Assembly (NCBI RefSeq): GCF_014697195.1
Contig: NZ_JACJRJ010000027.1
Coordinates: forward strand, 22,092 to 86,091
From: Cylindrospermum sp. FACHB-282
GTDB taxonomy: Bacteria > Cyanobacteriota > Cyanobacteriia > Cyanobacteriales > Nostocaceae
Direction: 5' to 3'
DNA length: 64,000 nucleotides
Part shown: in pieces, positions 27,061-37,184 of the stretch
Layout of the letters: each line of letters opens with the position of its first letter
How positions within the stretch are numbered: position 1 is the stretch's first letter
Made by a program: the position numbers and the translations under genes
Notes under the pieces: model-generated
Seen by the model: the letters and a program-made list of their open reading frames with translations, nothing else
Told to the model about the DNA's origin: nothing
The model's database searches: none

Positions 27061-28689
27061 ATGACAACCGAACTTGAGTCTGAATTGCTGCAAGCAGTTG
27101 AACTGCGCCGCAACTTTGCGATTATTTCTCACCCTGATGCTGGTAAAACGACACTTACTGAAAAGCTACTGTTATACGGAGGTGCAATTCACGAAGCTGG
27201 GGCGGTGAAGGCGCGACGGGCCCAGCGCAAAGCTACTTCTGACTGGATGGCAATGGAACAACAACGGGGTATTTCCATTACTTCTACGGTGTTGCAGTTT
27301 GCATACCGGAACTGTCAGATAAATTTGCTCGATACTCCTGGACACCAAGATTTCAGTGAAGATACTTATCGCACCCTAGCCGCCGCAGATAATGCGGTGA
27401 TGCTGATTGATGTAGCCAAAGGTTTGGAACCGCAAACTCGCAAACTGTTTGAAGTGTGCAAATTGCGGGGTATCCCCATCTTTACTTTTATCAATAAACT
27501 CGACCGTCCGGGAAGGGAACCACTGGATCTCTTGGACGAGATTGAGCAAGAATTGGGTTTGCAGACCTATGCAGTCAACTGGCCGATTGGGATGGGCGAT
27601 CGCTTTAAAGGTGTGTTTGACCGTCATAAACAACAAATTCACCTGTTTGAACGTAGCGCCCACGGTAGCCGGGAAGCCAAGGATACAATAATCGATTTAG
27701 GTGATGCCAAAATTGAAGAACTCCTAGAAGAAGACCTTTACCACCAACTGAAAAATGATTTAGAACTGTTGGAAGGAGCGGGGTCGGAACTAGATTTAGA
27801 ATTGGTGCATCAAGGAAAAATGACGCCTGTGTTCTTTGGTAGTGCCATGACTAACTTTGGGGTGGAGTTATTCCTCAAGTACTTCTTGGACTATGCCCTG
27901 AAACCTGGTAATCACAATAGTAGCGTTGGTGAAGTTGCCCCTACCTACCCGGATTTTTCTGGGTTTGTTTTCAAACTGCAAGCTAATATGGACCCGAAGC
28001 ATCGCGATCGCGTCGCATTTATCCGGGTCTGTACGGGAAAGTTTGAAAAAGATATGACAGTGAATCACGCCCGCACTGGCAAAGTCGTCCGTCTGTCTCG
28101 TCCGCAAAAACTTTTTGCTCAAGAACGGGAATCGATTGATGTAGCTTATCCCGGCGATGTGATCGGTTTGAACAATCCTGGCGTTTTCGCGATAGGCGAT
28201 ACAATTTATACAGGACAAAAGCTAGAATATGAGGGGATTCCTTATTTCTCGCCAGAACTGTTTGCTACCCTGAGAAACCCCAACCCCTCGAAGTTTAAGC
28301 AATTTCAAAAAGGTATTGCTGAATTACGAGAAGAGGGTGCTGTGCAAATTATGCACTCAGTTGATGAAGCCAAGCGCGATCCAATTTTGGCGGCGGTGGG
28401 TCAGTTGCAATTCGAGGTGGTGCAGTTTCGCTTACAAAATGAGTACGGCGTGGAAACCTTGCTAGAAGTATTGCCCTATAGTGTCGCCCGTTGGGTTGAT
28501 GGCGGATGGTCCGCTTTAAATAAAGTGGGACGTTTATTTAACACCACTACAGTCAAAGACAACATGGGACGCCCGGTGTTGCTATTCCGGAATGAATGGA
28601 ATTGCCAACAGTTAGCGGGAGATCATCCAGAGTTGAAATTAAGCGCCATCGCCCCAGTATTTTCCGGTCAACAACCTGTGGAGGGATAA
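27061..28689 (+). CDS. prfC: Peptide chain release factor 3
   Basis: 542 residues from the ATG at 27061; an in-frame extension to 26911 crosses the divergent promoter region and is not credible. Ribosome-dependent GTPase that recycles RF1/RF2 after termination. Seen: P loop [13 protein letters not shown], switch-region motif [15 protein letters not shown]3 [18 protein letters not shown]4 INKLDRPGR, and the C-terminal RF3 domains ending with [18 protein letters not shown]. All expected motifs are intact. Confidence 0.96.
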   Translation: MTTELESELLQAVELRRNFAIISHPDAGKTTLTEKLLLYGGAIHEAGAVKARRAQRKATSDWMAMEQQRGISITSTVLQFAYRNCQINLLDTPGHQDFSEDTYRTLAAADNAVMLIDVAKGLEPQTRKLFEVCKLRGIPIFTFINKLDRPGREPLDLLDEIEQELGLQTYAVNWPIGMGDRFKGVFDRHKQQIHLFERSAHGSREAKDTIIDLGDAKIEELLEEDLYHQLKNDLELLEGAGSELDLELVHQGKMTPVFFGSAMTNFGVELFLKYFLDYALKPGNHNSSVGEVAPTYPDFSGFVFKLQANMDPKHRDRVAFIRVCTGKFEKDMTVNHARTGKVVRLSRPQKLFAQERESIDVAYPGDVIGLNNPGVFAIGDTIYTGQKLEYEGIPYFSPELFATLRNPNPSKFKQFQKGIAELREEGAVQIMHSVDEAKRDPILAAVGQLQFEVVQFRLQNEYGVETLLEVLPYSVARWVDGGWSALNKVGRLFNTTTVKDNMGRPVLLFRNEWNCQQLAGDHPELKLSAIAPVFSGQQPVEG

Positions 28690-28800
28690 TTCACTCGTTA
28701 GAAACCCCATGGGGATGCACTTTGATTATCAGGGTAGCTGAAGAACGCACTTTTGGACAAACGTGAATCAGTTAGAAGAAATTGGAGTGCCAGAATTTGT

Positions 28801-31044
28801 ATGCCTTCATATACCGAACCATCTTTGGAGGCTGGATTAGTTGCCCTCAAGCAGGGAAATTACCACACAGCAATTAAACACCTAGAACCTCTTGCCAGCA
28901 GCCCAGGCAATGGTAATGCTAGCTTACAAGCCCAGGTTGGTTTAGTGATGGCTTATGCCCGCAGTGGCGGAGTTCCCAAGGCGATCGCCCTGTGTGAGCA
29001 TCTAATTGAGAGTAATAATCCGCAAGTTCAAGAGTGGGCAACACGCGCTCTTGAACATTTGACGAAACAAAAAAAACGTGATATATTACTAACCTCAAAA
29101 AATGCAACTGGATTTGTTGCCTTTGATAATTCCAGCTTAGATTCTCCCCCAGTCGCTGCTGCACCACAACAGCAGCTAAAACAAACAGCATTAGAAACTA
29201 ATACGGCTAATTCCCCGCCTCTACCAGCTAGTCACTTCCCAGGCACATTAGAAGCACCTGCTGCGCCTTTAAGTGGTTTGATTGGCTCTGTAAACAACAC
29301 ACAAAGCGAACGATTCAGCCGTTATTGGCGACAAGCAAAACGCGCCAAAGTATGGCAACCCCTGGGTAAGCCGAACTTAATCCCCTCGCGGCTGCTGGCA
29401 GTAGGTACATTCATGGCCTTGTTCTGGATGTTGCGAGAAATAGTCAAGTTAGCAATGGGCATAATCAATCAGATTTTAGTCCAACTCCCTTTCTTGGAGC
29501 CATTGCAGCTTTTATACTATGACCCGACAACGGCATTAATACTCGTATTAGTCTTACTAATTGCAGTTTCTCCCTGGTTGCTAGATAGGCTACTGGCAGA
29601 CTTTTATAGTCAGCGACAGTTAACTAAAGAGGTCTTGCATACCTACAGTCGCGAAGCAGTCCGGGTGTTACAACGTACTAGCCAACAGAAACGCTGTCCA
29701 TTACCCAAACTACGGATTTTGCCAATAGCCGCACCAATGATCCTCACCTATGGCAATCTACCTCGCACTGCCAGAATAGTCGTCAGTCAGGGGCTGTTAG
29801 AGCAACTGGCGGATAATGAAATCGCCACTATCTACGCCCTGGGAATAGGGCAGATTGGGCGCTGGGATTTGCCTGTGATGTCCCTGGTGTTACTGGTGAC
29901 ACTGCCGATTTACAGCTTATATCGGCAAGGGTCTGTGTGGGGAAACAACATCAAACAGGGAATTTGGCGCTGGCCGTTCACAGTTCTCGCTAGTTTTGCC
30001 TATGGAATTTGGTGTTTACTGACTGGTACTGCTTTGCTTAACTCCCGGTTGCGGCTTTACCATAGCGATCGCACCGCCGCCGAAATTACTGGGAACCCCA
30101 ACGGGCTAATTCGCGCTTTACTCAAAATTACTATGGGGATTGCTGGTGATATCGCCAAACTTGAACACACCAGTTGGCAGTTAGAAAGCTTGAATATTCT
30201 GATGCCCGTAGGCTATCAACAAAGCCTCTCTTTGGGCAGTATGGCAGGTGATATTTCCTTTGAATCTTTATTGATGTGGGAAAGCTTCAATCCTTATCGC
30301 CGATGGTTGACGATCAACAATAGCCACCCCTTAATTGGCGATCGCATCCAAGGTCTTTGCCAAATAGCCCGCCACTGGCATCTAGAAACCGAACTGCATC
30401 TGGCAAGCCTTCAGCCCTTAAAAGTTAAGCCTCAGTCCTTCTTATTACAAATTGCTCCCTGGTTGGGAATTCCCCTCGGCTTTGTGTTTGCTGGTCTGAT
30501 TTGGCTGACTTGGGAATTAGCATTCGCACTCAAGTTGTTAAATTTGAAGTGGATTTATCAAGATTGGTCTTTCGTTACAGGATGCCTGCTGATTGGCTTT
30601 AGCATTGGCACAGTTATGCGGATTAATTCTTTTTTTCCTGATATCGTATCCACCAATGTGCAAACTGATGATCAGCTGCCCAACCTATTAGCTAACCCAT
30701 CTGCCCTGCCGATTGACAGTATTAGCGTGTGTCTTGTCGGTAAACTATTAGGTCGTAGTGGCATTAGCAACTGCCTAGCACAAGACTTAATGCTACAAAC
30801 AAGCACAGGTTTAGTGAAATTACACCATATTTCTTGGCTAGGGCAGTCAGTCAACCCCCAAGACTGGATTGGGCGACGGATTACAGTTACAGGCTGGTTT
30901 CGGCGAGGAGCAACGCCTTGGATCGATATCCAAACCCTACAAACTCAAAATGGGAAAACTATTCATAGCCTTCATCCCATTTGGTCTACCATTTTGGCCG
31001 TTGCTGCACAGGCTTGGGGCGCTTACATTTTCCTGACGGGTTAG
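28801..31044 (+). CDS. TPR + M48-like membrane protein without the HExxH zinc site
   Basis: 747 residues from the ATG at 28801. The N terminus (1-100) contains TPR-like helices (ALKQGNYHTAIKHLEPL). Two membrane helices (~200-270) and an M48 peptidase-like region (~290-430) follow, with LPKLRILPIAAPMILTYGNLPRTARIVVSQGLLEQLADNEI. In active M48 enzymes the next helix carries H-E-x-x-H; here it reads YALGIGQIG (345-353), with LGIGQ where HExxH is expected. Further membrane helices and a C-terminal domain complete the protein. It is therefore predicted to be a non-proteolytic relative. Confidence 0.78.
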   Translation: MPSYTEPSLEAGLVALKQGNYHTAIKHLEPLASSPGNGNASLQAQVGLVMAYARSGGVPKAIALCEHLIESNNPQVQEWATRALEHLTKQKKRDILLTSKNATGFVAFDNSSLDSPPVAAAPQQQLKQTALETNTANSPPLPASHFPGTLEAPAAPLSGLIGSVNNTQSERFSRYWRQAKRAKVWQPLGKPNLIPSRLLAVGTFMALFWMLREIVKLAMGIINQILVQLPFLEPLQLLYYDPTTALILVLVLLIAVSPWLLDRLLADFYSQRQLTKEVLHTYSREAVRVLQRTSQQKRCPLPKLRILPIAAPMILTYGNLPRTARIVVSQGLLEQLADNEIATIYALGIGQIGRWDLPVMSLVLLVTLPIYSLYRQGSVWGNNIKQGIWRWPFTVLASFAYGIWCLLTGTALLNSRLRLYHSDRTAAEITGNPNGLIRALLKITMGIAGDIAKLEHTSWQLESLNILMPVGYQQSLSLGSMAGDISFESLLMWESFNPYRRWLTINNSHPLIGDRIQGLCQIARHWHLETELHLASLQPLKVKPQSFLLQIAPWLGIPLGFVFAGLIWLTWELAFALKLLNLKWIYQDWSFVTGCLLIGFSIGTVMRINSFFPDIVSTNVQTDDQLPNLLANPSALPIDSISVCLVGKLLGRSGISNCLAQDLMLQTSTGLVKLHHISWLGQSVNPQDWIGRRITVTGWFRRGATPWIDIQTLQTQNGKTIHSLHPIWSTILAVAAQAWGAYIFLTG

Positions 31045-31730
31045 TTAGTTAGTAGTCACTCAATGCCGGGATTTTGGATTTGTTCCCCACCAGAAAAGTC
31101 TAAACTTGTCCTGGTCGGTCGAAAAGAAATCACAACTGGCAAAGCCAAATGTAAACAAAAGTTGCAGTTTCTTTTCTAAGATGTTACATTTATTTACACA
31201 ATCAACAGCAGCTAACTTAACTCAACGTCATAACTTGGTTATTGGTCTAGCTAATGGCGCTAACCCATACCCTTTAATCTTCCCAACACAGCAGCAAATC
31301 AACCAGCCACTGGCTGGTTTTTGTTTCCATTATCTGCTCTTGCTAAAAAAAATGTGTTTTATGCTACGATGCGATCATACTAACGCCAAAAACCTAGGCG
31401 TTAAACTAGCTATGTAGAAAATACCGTGACAATGTTAGGAATGGTATTCTATTCTGCGGGCAAGGGCTGAGAAGAATTCCTTTACTGTGGCGGGCAGTAG
31501 GCTGCTAAAATTACAATTCCTAGAATTAAGGTGGTATTGGCTGAGCGTAGAGTGCGCTTTTGTATTAAACAAGCTTGATCCCAACGAAAAACTGTATTGT
31601 ATAGGTTGACAGTTTGGATTAAAAGAATTGGTTTATGGCAGTGTTGGTCAATAGCATCTATTTAAAAGCCAAAGCCAAGTTATTGTTTTCAGGCCAAAAC
31701 AAGTTCATTTCAACTCTGGAGGTATAGTTC
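31045..31730. other. Intergenic region with a terminator and the long rbp leader
   Basis: 686 bp. A terminator-like hairpin lies at 31301-31322. A second, short stem (AACGCC ... GGCGTT) is near 31382-31402. The 103-codon frame at 31106-31417 spans the hairpin and is unconvincing. The ~300 bp before the RNA-binding protein gene would be a long untranslated leader, as often seen for cold-regulated rbp genes. Confidence 0.45.
31301..31322 (+). terminator. Rho-independent-type terminator
   Basis: Perfect 8-bp stem AACCAGCC/GGCTGGTT with a 3-nt loop (ACT), followed by a T run. It lies 257 bp after the M48-like gene, so it may end that transcript or a short RNA made from 31.1-31.3 kb. Confidence 0.7.
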
Positions 31731-32222
31731 ATGTCCGTTCGCCTATATATAGGCAATTTGCCAAAAGAAGAAATAGATCGTCAAGAGTTGCAAGCAGTTT
31801 TTGCAGCAGAGGGCGAAGCTGTCACCACTAAACTAATTAAAGACCGGAAAACTGGCAAGTGCCGTGGTTTCGGTTTTCTCACGGTGAACAACGACGAACA
31901 AGCAGATCAAATTATCGAAAAGTATAATGGTCAATTGTTCAAAGACACGCCGATTAAGCTAGAGAAGGCATTACCTCGTACAAAAGGCGAGGAAGGCGAG
32001 GAGCAAGCCCCGAAAGTGGCTAGTCATGCCAGTGTTACCCCTACTCCTAGCACCAACAAAGAAAGCAGCCGTCGCGAAAAAGGCTCCAAGAAGCCCCGAC
32101 GTGGTGGCGGTGCGCGTGAAACTACTCCTGCTGGTGATTCAGATGCTATTCGTCCAGATCCCCGTTGGGCTTCTGAATTAGAAAAGCTAAAGCAGATGCT
32201 AGCCGCACAAGCTACAAATTGA
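31731..32222 (+). CDS. RRM-type RNA-binding protein
   Basis: 163 residues. One RNA recognition motif (1-80) with RNP2 LYIGNL (5-10) and RNP1 KCRGFGFL (43-50). A long charged tail rich in Lys/Arg/Ser/Gly (KESSRREKGSKKPRRGGGAR) follows, ending in a conserved-looking helix DPRWASELEKLKQMLAAQ. Most cyanobacterial Rbp proteins are ~100 residues with a Gly-rich tail; this one is longer with a different C terminus. It probably binds and stabilises mRNAs. Ribosome binding site GGAGG just before the ATG. Confidence 0.9.
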   Translation: MSVRLYIGNLPKEEIDRQELQAVFAAEGEAVTTKLIKDRKTGKCRGFGFLTVNNDEQADQIIEKYNGQLFKDTPIKLEKALPRTKGEEGEEQAPKVASHASVTPTPSTNKESSRREKGSKKPRRGGGARETTPAGDSDAIRPDPRWASELEKLKQMLAAQATN

Positions 32223-32238
32223 TCCCTAAGGGAGAAAG

Positions 32239-32284
32239 ATTAAAAATTAAAAATCAGAATAATTTTTGATTTTTAATTTTTAAT
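32239..32284. terminator. AT-rich long-stem hairpin after rbp
   Basis: Perfect 18-bp inverted repeat (32239-32256 and 32267-32284) with a 10-nt loop, made almost only of A and T. It lies 17 bp after the stop codon of the RNA-binding protein gene. Its A-rich upper and T-rich lower arm mean it could work in both orientations. Confidence 0.55.
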
Positions 32285-32529
32285 TGTCAATTATTCCTTA
32301 GCTCCTTAGTTTAATGGTGGGAAGAAGTTTGTCAAAAACCTCGATAACCTCCCTCAACATTGGCGTAATTATGTGCTGAAAACTTTTCCCTTGAGAAAGG
32401 TGCAAAAACAGGAAAAAATCCTAGCCCCTCCAGTCAAAATCCCGTGTAAAAGGGTGCAACTGAGGGGGTTTTGCATTTCTACCTCAGATAAGAATGCTGC
32501 ATCCATCGGGTTGCTTGCTGGTGACTTGC

Positions 32530-32622
32530 GGTTTCATTAAAGTTATCCGAAATCTATTCGTTAAATGGCTAAACTCGGTGCGCAGCGCGGCATCACCCAA
32601 TATCTTGTGTGAAAACGAGATT
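32530..32622 (+). repeat. Long inverted repeat, left copy
   Basis: Matches the reverse complement of 34728-34843. It begins with 19 identical bases (GGTTTCATTAAAGTTATCC) and ends with CGGCATCACCCAATATCTTG followed by a near-identical GAGATT. It lacks about 22 bp present in the right copy, between two TTATCC direct repeats. The pair brackets the glycosyltransferase gene. Confidence 0.8.
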
Positions 32623-33357
32623 ATATAGCAGAAGGCAATAGGCAAAAGTAAAACCCTCGGTTAACCAATGTAAACCATAGCTTTAAGAAATTAATCGGGT
32701 TTGGCTAAACCTATTTGCTCTTAGCAGTCAGCATCATCAACCTTATATGCAGCCTGGAAAATTATCTTAATATTTAGCAATATAAATTATTAATACTGTT
32801 ATTTCCGTATTTTTTATAAAAATGTATTGTAATTAACAAAAAGCTTACAGCTTTTAATAATAGTATAAGTTAATACATTTTACTCAACCAGATGGTTGTC
32901 TAAATAAATTTTCTTGATCACAGGATTGTTTTTGATAATTTACATTATCTAGTTCACTCTTAATTAGCGTTAAATTTCTGATTCAGTAGCATAATTTAAA
33001 GTACTCAAATTAAATAAAGTATTTTAAATTTGCTATGACGCTGGAGTGTTTATACAGCAGTATTTAATCACGTTATGAATTCATATACGTGGCAGATTTT
33101 ATTGGCATAAACAACACAAATAGATAGATGGATATTTATCTAAAGTATTAGATATGAATATAGGGATTTATATATAAATAAATTAAATACAAATAAATAG
33201 TTAAACAGCTTAGTTTCAGTAGCAAATATATAGAATTCTTTGACATAATTAAATTAAAATAAAGATTCATCAAAGTTCACTACATTATTCAGGTAAGCGT
33301 GCTACCCGCAAACTTGGAACCGCCTGCTACCTTGTTAAAATCAGCAACACACAAACC

Positions 33358-34626
33358 ATGAACTCTACCACTGAAAAACGCATCGCCTTAATTTCAGTCC
33401 ACGGAGACCCAGCGATTGAAATAGGGAAAGAAGAAGCTGGAGGACAAAATGTTTACGTCCGCCAAGTGGGTGAATCACTAGCCCTGCTAGGATGGAAAGT
33501 TGATATGTTTAGCCGCAAAGTGAGTGCTGACCAAGAAACGATTGTTCAACATAGCCGCAATTGTCGAACAATTCGTTTAACGGCTGGCCCGGTGGAGTTT
33601 GTACCACGGGACAATGGTTTTAAGTATTTGCCAGAATTTGTAGAGCAGTTGCTCAAATTCCAAAGAGTGAACGGAATCACATATCCCTTGGTTCACTCTA
33701 ACTACTGGCTATCTAGCTGGGTAGGGATGCAATTAAAGGCAATTCAAGGTAGTAAACAGGTTCACACTTACCACTCTTTAGGAGCCGTCAAGTATAACAC
33801 GATAGATAATATTCCCCTAGTTGCTAATCAGCGTTTAGCTGTGGAAAAACAAGTGTTGGAAACAGCGGAGAGAATCATTGCTACCAGTCCGCAAGAAAAG
33901 CAACATATGCGATCGCTTGTTTCTTCTAAAGGTGAAGTTGACATTATTCCCTGCGGTACAGATATTCGGCGGTACGGTTCAGTTGAACCACAAGCGGCAA
34001 GGGCCCAGTTAGGAATTGACCCAGAAGCCAAAGTTGTGTTGTACGTAGGGCGTTTTGACCGACGTAAAGGTATAGAAACCTTGGTACGAGCAGTGCGCGA
34101 GTCTAAGTTACATGGATCGCAAAAAGTGCAGCTAATTATTGGTGGTGGTAGTACTCCAGGTAACAGCGACGGCAGAGAACGCGATCGCATTGAGCAAATT
34201 GTCAACGAATTGGGAATGAGTGAATTTACCACCTTTCCCGGTCAGCTTAGTCAGGAAATTCTGCCAGCTTATTACGCCGCGGCTGATGTTTGTGTCGTTC
34301 CCAGCCACTACGAACCCTTTGGACTGGTGGCAATCGAAGCAATGGCAAGTGGCACACCAGTAGTAGCCAGTGATGTCGGCGGACTTCAGTTTACTGTTGT
34401 TCATGAAAAAACTGGTTTATTAGTACCACCACAAGACGTAGCCGCTTTTAGTACCGCCATTGACCGAATTCTGATTAATCCAGAATGGCTTAACGAATTG
34501 GGTAAAGCTGGCAGAAAGTGTGTCATCAACAAGTTTAGTTGGGATGGTGTAGCACAACGCCTTGATGAGTTATACACTCAACTGTTGGAGCAACCAGTTA
34601 AAGAACCCGCTTTGCTGACTACATAG
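33358..34626 (+). CDS. sps: Sucrose-phosphate synthase-like GT4 glycosyltransferase
   Basis: 422 residues. The N-terminal domain begins IALISVHGDPAIEIGKEEAGGQNVYVRQVGESLALLG, the signature of the sucrose-phosphate/sucrose synthase family. The C-terminal GT-B domain has VVLYVGRFDRRKGIETLVRAV and the E-x7-E motif in SHYEPFGLVAIEAMASGTPVVASDVGG. It would make sucrose-6-phosphate from UDP- or ADP-glucose and fructose-6-phosphate, as the short ~420-residue cyanobacterial enzymes do. No sucrose phosphatase gene lies nearby. Long inverted repeats flank it. Confidence 0.8.
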   Translation: MNSTTEKRIALISVHGDPAIEIGKEEAGGQNVYVRQVGESLALLGWKVDMFSRKVSADQETIVQHSRNCRTIRLTAGPVEFVPRDNGFKYLPEFVEQLLKFQRVNGITYPLVHSNYWLSSWVGMQLKAIQGSKQVHTYHSLGAVKYNTIDNIPLVANQRLAVEKQVLETAERIIATSPQEKQHMRSLVSSKGEVDIIPCGTDIRRYGSVEPQAARAQLGIDPEAKVVLYVGRFDRRKGIETLVRAVRESKLHGSQKVQLIIGGGSTPGNSDGRERDRIEQIVNELGMSEFTTFPGQLSQEILPAYYAAADVCVVPSHYEPFGLVAIEAMASGTPVVASDVGGLQFTVVHEKTGLLVPPQDVAAFSTAIDRILINPEWLNELGKAGRKCVINKFSWDGVAQRLDELYTQLLEQPVKEPALLTT

Positions 34627-34727
34627 AAGCTCTCTGAGCCTATTTGAGTAGTCGTCAGACCTAAGCTCATCCTTGGGAAAAACCTGTCCAAAATTGGCGG
34701 TTCCAACGCAAGGAAGGCAGCTTTTAC

Positions 34728-34843
34728 AATCTCGTTCTCACCCAAGATATTGGGTGATGCCGCCAAAAAGCCGCGAGTTGACCCATCTAACGAGTAGATT
34801 TTGGATAAGGAACCGCCAATGAAAGGATAACTTTAATGAAACC
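34728..34843 (-). repeat. Long inverted repeat, right copy
   Basis: Reverse-complement partner of 32530-32622. Read on the minus strand it starts GGTTTCATTAAAGTTATCC and includes the 22-bp segment missing from the left copy. It lies 102 bp after the glycosyltransferase stop codon. The adjoining hairpin at 34842-34868 may belong to the repeat or be the gene terminator. Confidence 0.8.
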
Positions 34844-34868
34844 CCCCAACTAAAACGTGGGGGATTTT
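34842..34868 (+). terminator. Candidate terminator hairpin
   Basis: Stem CCCCCA/TGGGGG (34843-34848 and 34858-34863) with a 9-nt loop, followed by ATTTT. It is GC-strong but the T run is short. Confidence 0.45.
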
Positions 34869-35380
34869 ACACTGTCAGTATTATGTTGGTTTTTATTTAC
34901 GCATTTATGCGTAATTTTTTTGAATTTTGAACAATGACTATCTAATTTTTACGATTAATTTAAGTAATATTACTAGTTTGATTTAAAAGATTTACTCATT
35001 TTAAAATTGCCATAAAAAGAGCATATTGTTTATTTAAAGCTCCTAAAACAGTGCCTTTAACTTGGTATCATCTAGTTTATTGATTTTTAACAATAAATTA
35101 TGACTCTGCTTTTATAGAAGTACACAAGCCAGTGTAAATCACTTTTGGTTTTAGGATTGGTCACCTTGGGGTTATTTATAGCTCCTGAACAGGCGAAAGC
35201 ATTTACACTTACTAGTTCATAGTTGCTTGAATCTGCTTGGCTAAAAATAGCTGAGAACAAGTCAAATCAATAGTGCAGTAGTAACCGTTAGAATTATTCT
35301 GAGGCAAATCGGAGCATCTAACGGTTTTGTTGTTGGCTGATAGCCTTGATAGAAAAACTATACTATTGTGATGAATCGTT

Positions 35381-37108
35381 TTGCAACCAGTTGACTTTAC
35401 TACTCTGACCGCAACTTGTAGCGAACTACGCGCTAACTGGCTACCCTCGCGAACAGAGCAGGTTTACCAGCGCGATCGCTATACTATTGCAGTGGCATTA
35501 CGTACCCTACAAACAAGGGTTTGGCTAGATATTTGCTGGCATCCCCAAGCTGCACATATTTGTATTGGCGAACCGCCACCACGCCTACAAGATACTTTTA
35601 CCTTTAGCCAACAACTAGTACACCAGTTGGGTGGTTTAGCCCTGGTGGCAATTGAAGCGATCGCACCGTGGGAGCGTGTTGTTGATTTGCAATTTGCCCG
35701 TCGGCCTGGAGACAGCGCCCTATATCACTTGTATGTAGAAGTCATGGGCAAATATAGCAACGCCATCCTCACCGACGCCAACAATTTAATTATCACCGCC
35801 GCCCATCAAGTTAGTCAGCAGCAATCCAGCGTCCGTCCCATCCAAACCGGACAGCCTTATGAAATACCACCGAAACTCACAGGCCCCATCCCCAGTTTGA
35901 GCGAATCCCCAGAACGTTGGCAAGAACGGGTAAGTTTAGTCCCAGGAGCCATCAAAAAGCAGTTGCTGAAAAGTTATCGCGGTTTGAGTGCGGCACTGTT
36001 AGATTCAATGTTACTAGCAGCAAATTTAGCACCAGAAACAACCACCGATACCCTCACTCCGGAGGACTGGCAAAGGCTATTTGAGCGCTGGCAAGAATGG
36101 CTACAAGCTTTAGAAATTGGTAAATTTCAACCTGCTTGGACTAAAGACGGATACACTGTGATGGGTTGGGGCGCAATTGCTACCACCAAAGATATCCAAG
36201 AATTACTTAACCGCTACTATACAGATCAGATAAATCAACAGTTATTTTCTCAAGTTCGCCATCAGCTGAGTCAGAAATTGCAGAATATTCTGGCAAAATT
36301 ACGGCAGAAAAGGCAAACCTTTGCCGATCGCTTGCAGCAGTCAGATCAAGCGGATCAATGGAAGCAAAAAGCTGATTTGTTAATGGCTAACTTGCACAAC
36401 TGGGAACCGGGAATGAAAGAAATTATCCTCCCAGACTTTGATAGTGGTAAGCCTGTGGCGATCGCACTCCTACCAGATAAAAACGCCGTCCAAAATGCTC
36501 AAAAGCTTTACAAACAGCACCAAAAGCTAAAACGTGCGCGCATTGCTGTTGAACCGCTATTTCTGGAGGTGCAAGCAGAAGTTGAGTATTTAGAGCAAGT
36601 GGAAGCTGCGATCGCCCAAATAGATCACTACCAAACCACAGAAGATTTACAAGCCCTCGAAGAAATCCGCGACGAGCTAATTGGGCAAAAATATCTAGAA
36701 GACCCAGAATATCGCCACCGCAGTGCCACCGAAAGCGCCAGTACCAACTTTCATCGTTACCGCACCCCCAGCGGCTTTGAAGTCTTAATCGGTCGCAACA
36801 ATCGCCAGAATGACCACTTAACATTTCGTGTCGCTGGGGATTATGACCTGTGGTTTCACGCCCAAGAAATTCCCGGAAGCCATTTACTACTGCGTCTCGA
36901 ACCCGGTGCAGTCCCCGAAGAAGCTGATTTGCAATTTGTGGCCAATCTCACCGCCTACTTCAGTCGCGCCCGCCAAAGTGAGCAAGTACCAGTAGTTTAC
37001 ACTCAGCCCAAGCACGTCTACAAGCCCAAAGGAGCCAAACCCGGAATTGCCATTTACAAGCAAGAAACCATCCTTTGGGGACAACCGCAATCAGTCATTA
37101 GTCATTAG
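35381..37108 (+). CDS. rqcH: NFACT/RqcH family protein (FbpA-like)
   Basis: 575 residues. N-terminal NFACT-N domain (1-~210, with VMGKYSNAILTD), a long coiled-coil middle (~290-440), and the C-terminal NFACT-R domain with FHRYRTPSGFEVLIGRNNRQND, HLTFRVAGDYDLWFHAQEIPGSHLLLR and VVYTQPKHVYKPKGAKPG. RqcH proteins bind 50S subunits carrying a stalled nascent chain and add alanine tails. The start must be TTG at 35381, because an in-frame stop lies 9 bp upstream and no ATG/GTG is available. The last residues (VISH) and the stop codon are read from a heptamer repeat. Confidence 0.9.
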   Translation: MQPVDFTTLTATCSELRANWLPSRTEQVYQRDRYTIAVALRTLQTRVWLDICWHPQAAHICIGEPPPRLQDTFTFSQQLVHQLGGLALVAIEAIAPWERVVDLQFARRPGDSALYHLYVEVMGKYSNAILTDANNLIITAAHQVSQQQSSVRPIQTGQPYEIPPKLTGPIPSLSESPERWQERVSLVPGAIKKQLLKSYRGLSAALLDSMLLAANLAPETTTDTLTPEDWQRLFERWQEWLQALEIGKFQPAWTKDGYTVMGWGAIATTKDIQELLNRYYTDQINQQLFSQVRHQLSQKLQNILAKLRQKRQTFADRLQQSDQADQWKQKADLLMANLHNWEPGMKEIILPDFDSGKPVAIALLPDKNAVQNAQKLYKQHQKLKRARIAVEPLFLEVQAEVEYLEQVEAAIAQIDHYQTTEDLQALEEIRDELIGQKYLEDPEYRHRSATESASTNFHRYRTPSGFEVLIGRNNRQNDHLTFRVAGDYDLWFHAQEIPGSHLLLRLEPGAVPEEADLQFVANLTAYFSRARQSEQVPVVYTQPKHVYKPKGAKPGIAIYKQETILWGQPQSVISH

Positions 37109-37184
37109 TCATTAGTCATTAGTCATTAGTCATTAGTCATTAGTCATTAGTCATTAGTCATTAGTCATTGGTCATTGGTCATTG
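37094..37184. repeat. Heptamer STRR: (GTCATTA)10 (GTCATTG)3
   Basis: Thirteen uninterrupted 7-bp units over 91 bp. The first two units encode the end of the RqcH-like protein and its TAG stop. Such heptanucleotide tandem repeats are diagnostic of heterocystous cyanobacteria and vary in number between strains. Confidence 0.97.

Larger units (their letters stand above)
32223..33357. other. 1.1-kb AT-rich intergenic region with repeats
   Basis: No coding region is supported. It contains an 18-bp hairpin (32239-32284), one arm of the long inverted repeat (32530-32622), and then about 700 bp of very AT-rich DNA. The last part should contain the promoter of the glycosyltransferase gene at 33358. 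I cannot assign -10/-35 boxes with confidence. Confidence 0.5.
34627..35380. other. Intergenic region after the glycosyltransferase gene
   Basis: 754 bp with no supported gene. It holds the right copy of the long inverted repeat (34728-34843), a hairpin with a C6/G6 stem at 34842-34868 and then ~500 bp of AT-rich DNA. A 62-codon minus-strand frame at 34578-34766 overlaps the repeat and the gene end, and is not called. Confidence 0.5.

Noticed and set aside
31106..31417. 103-codon frame after the M48-like gene
   Set aside because: It runs through a perfect terminator hairpin at 31301-31322 and has no recognisable product.
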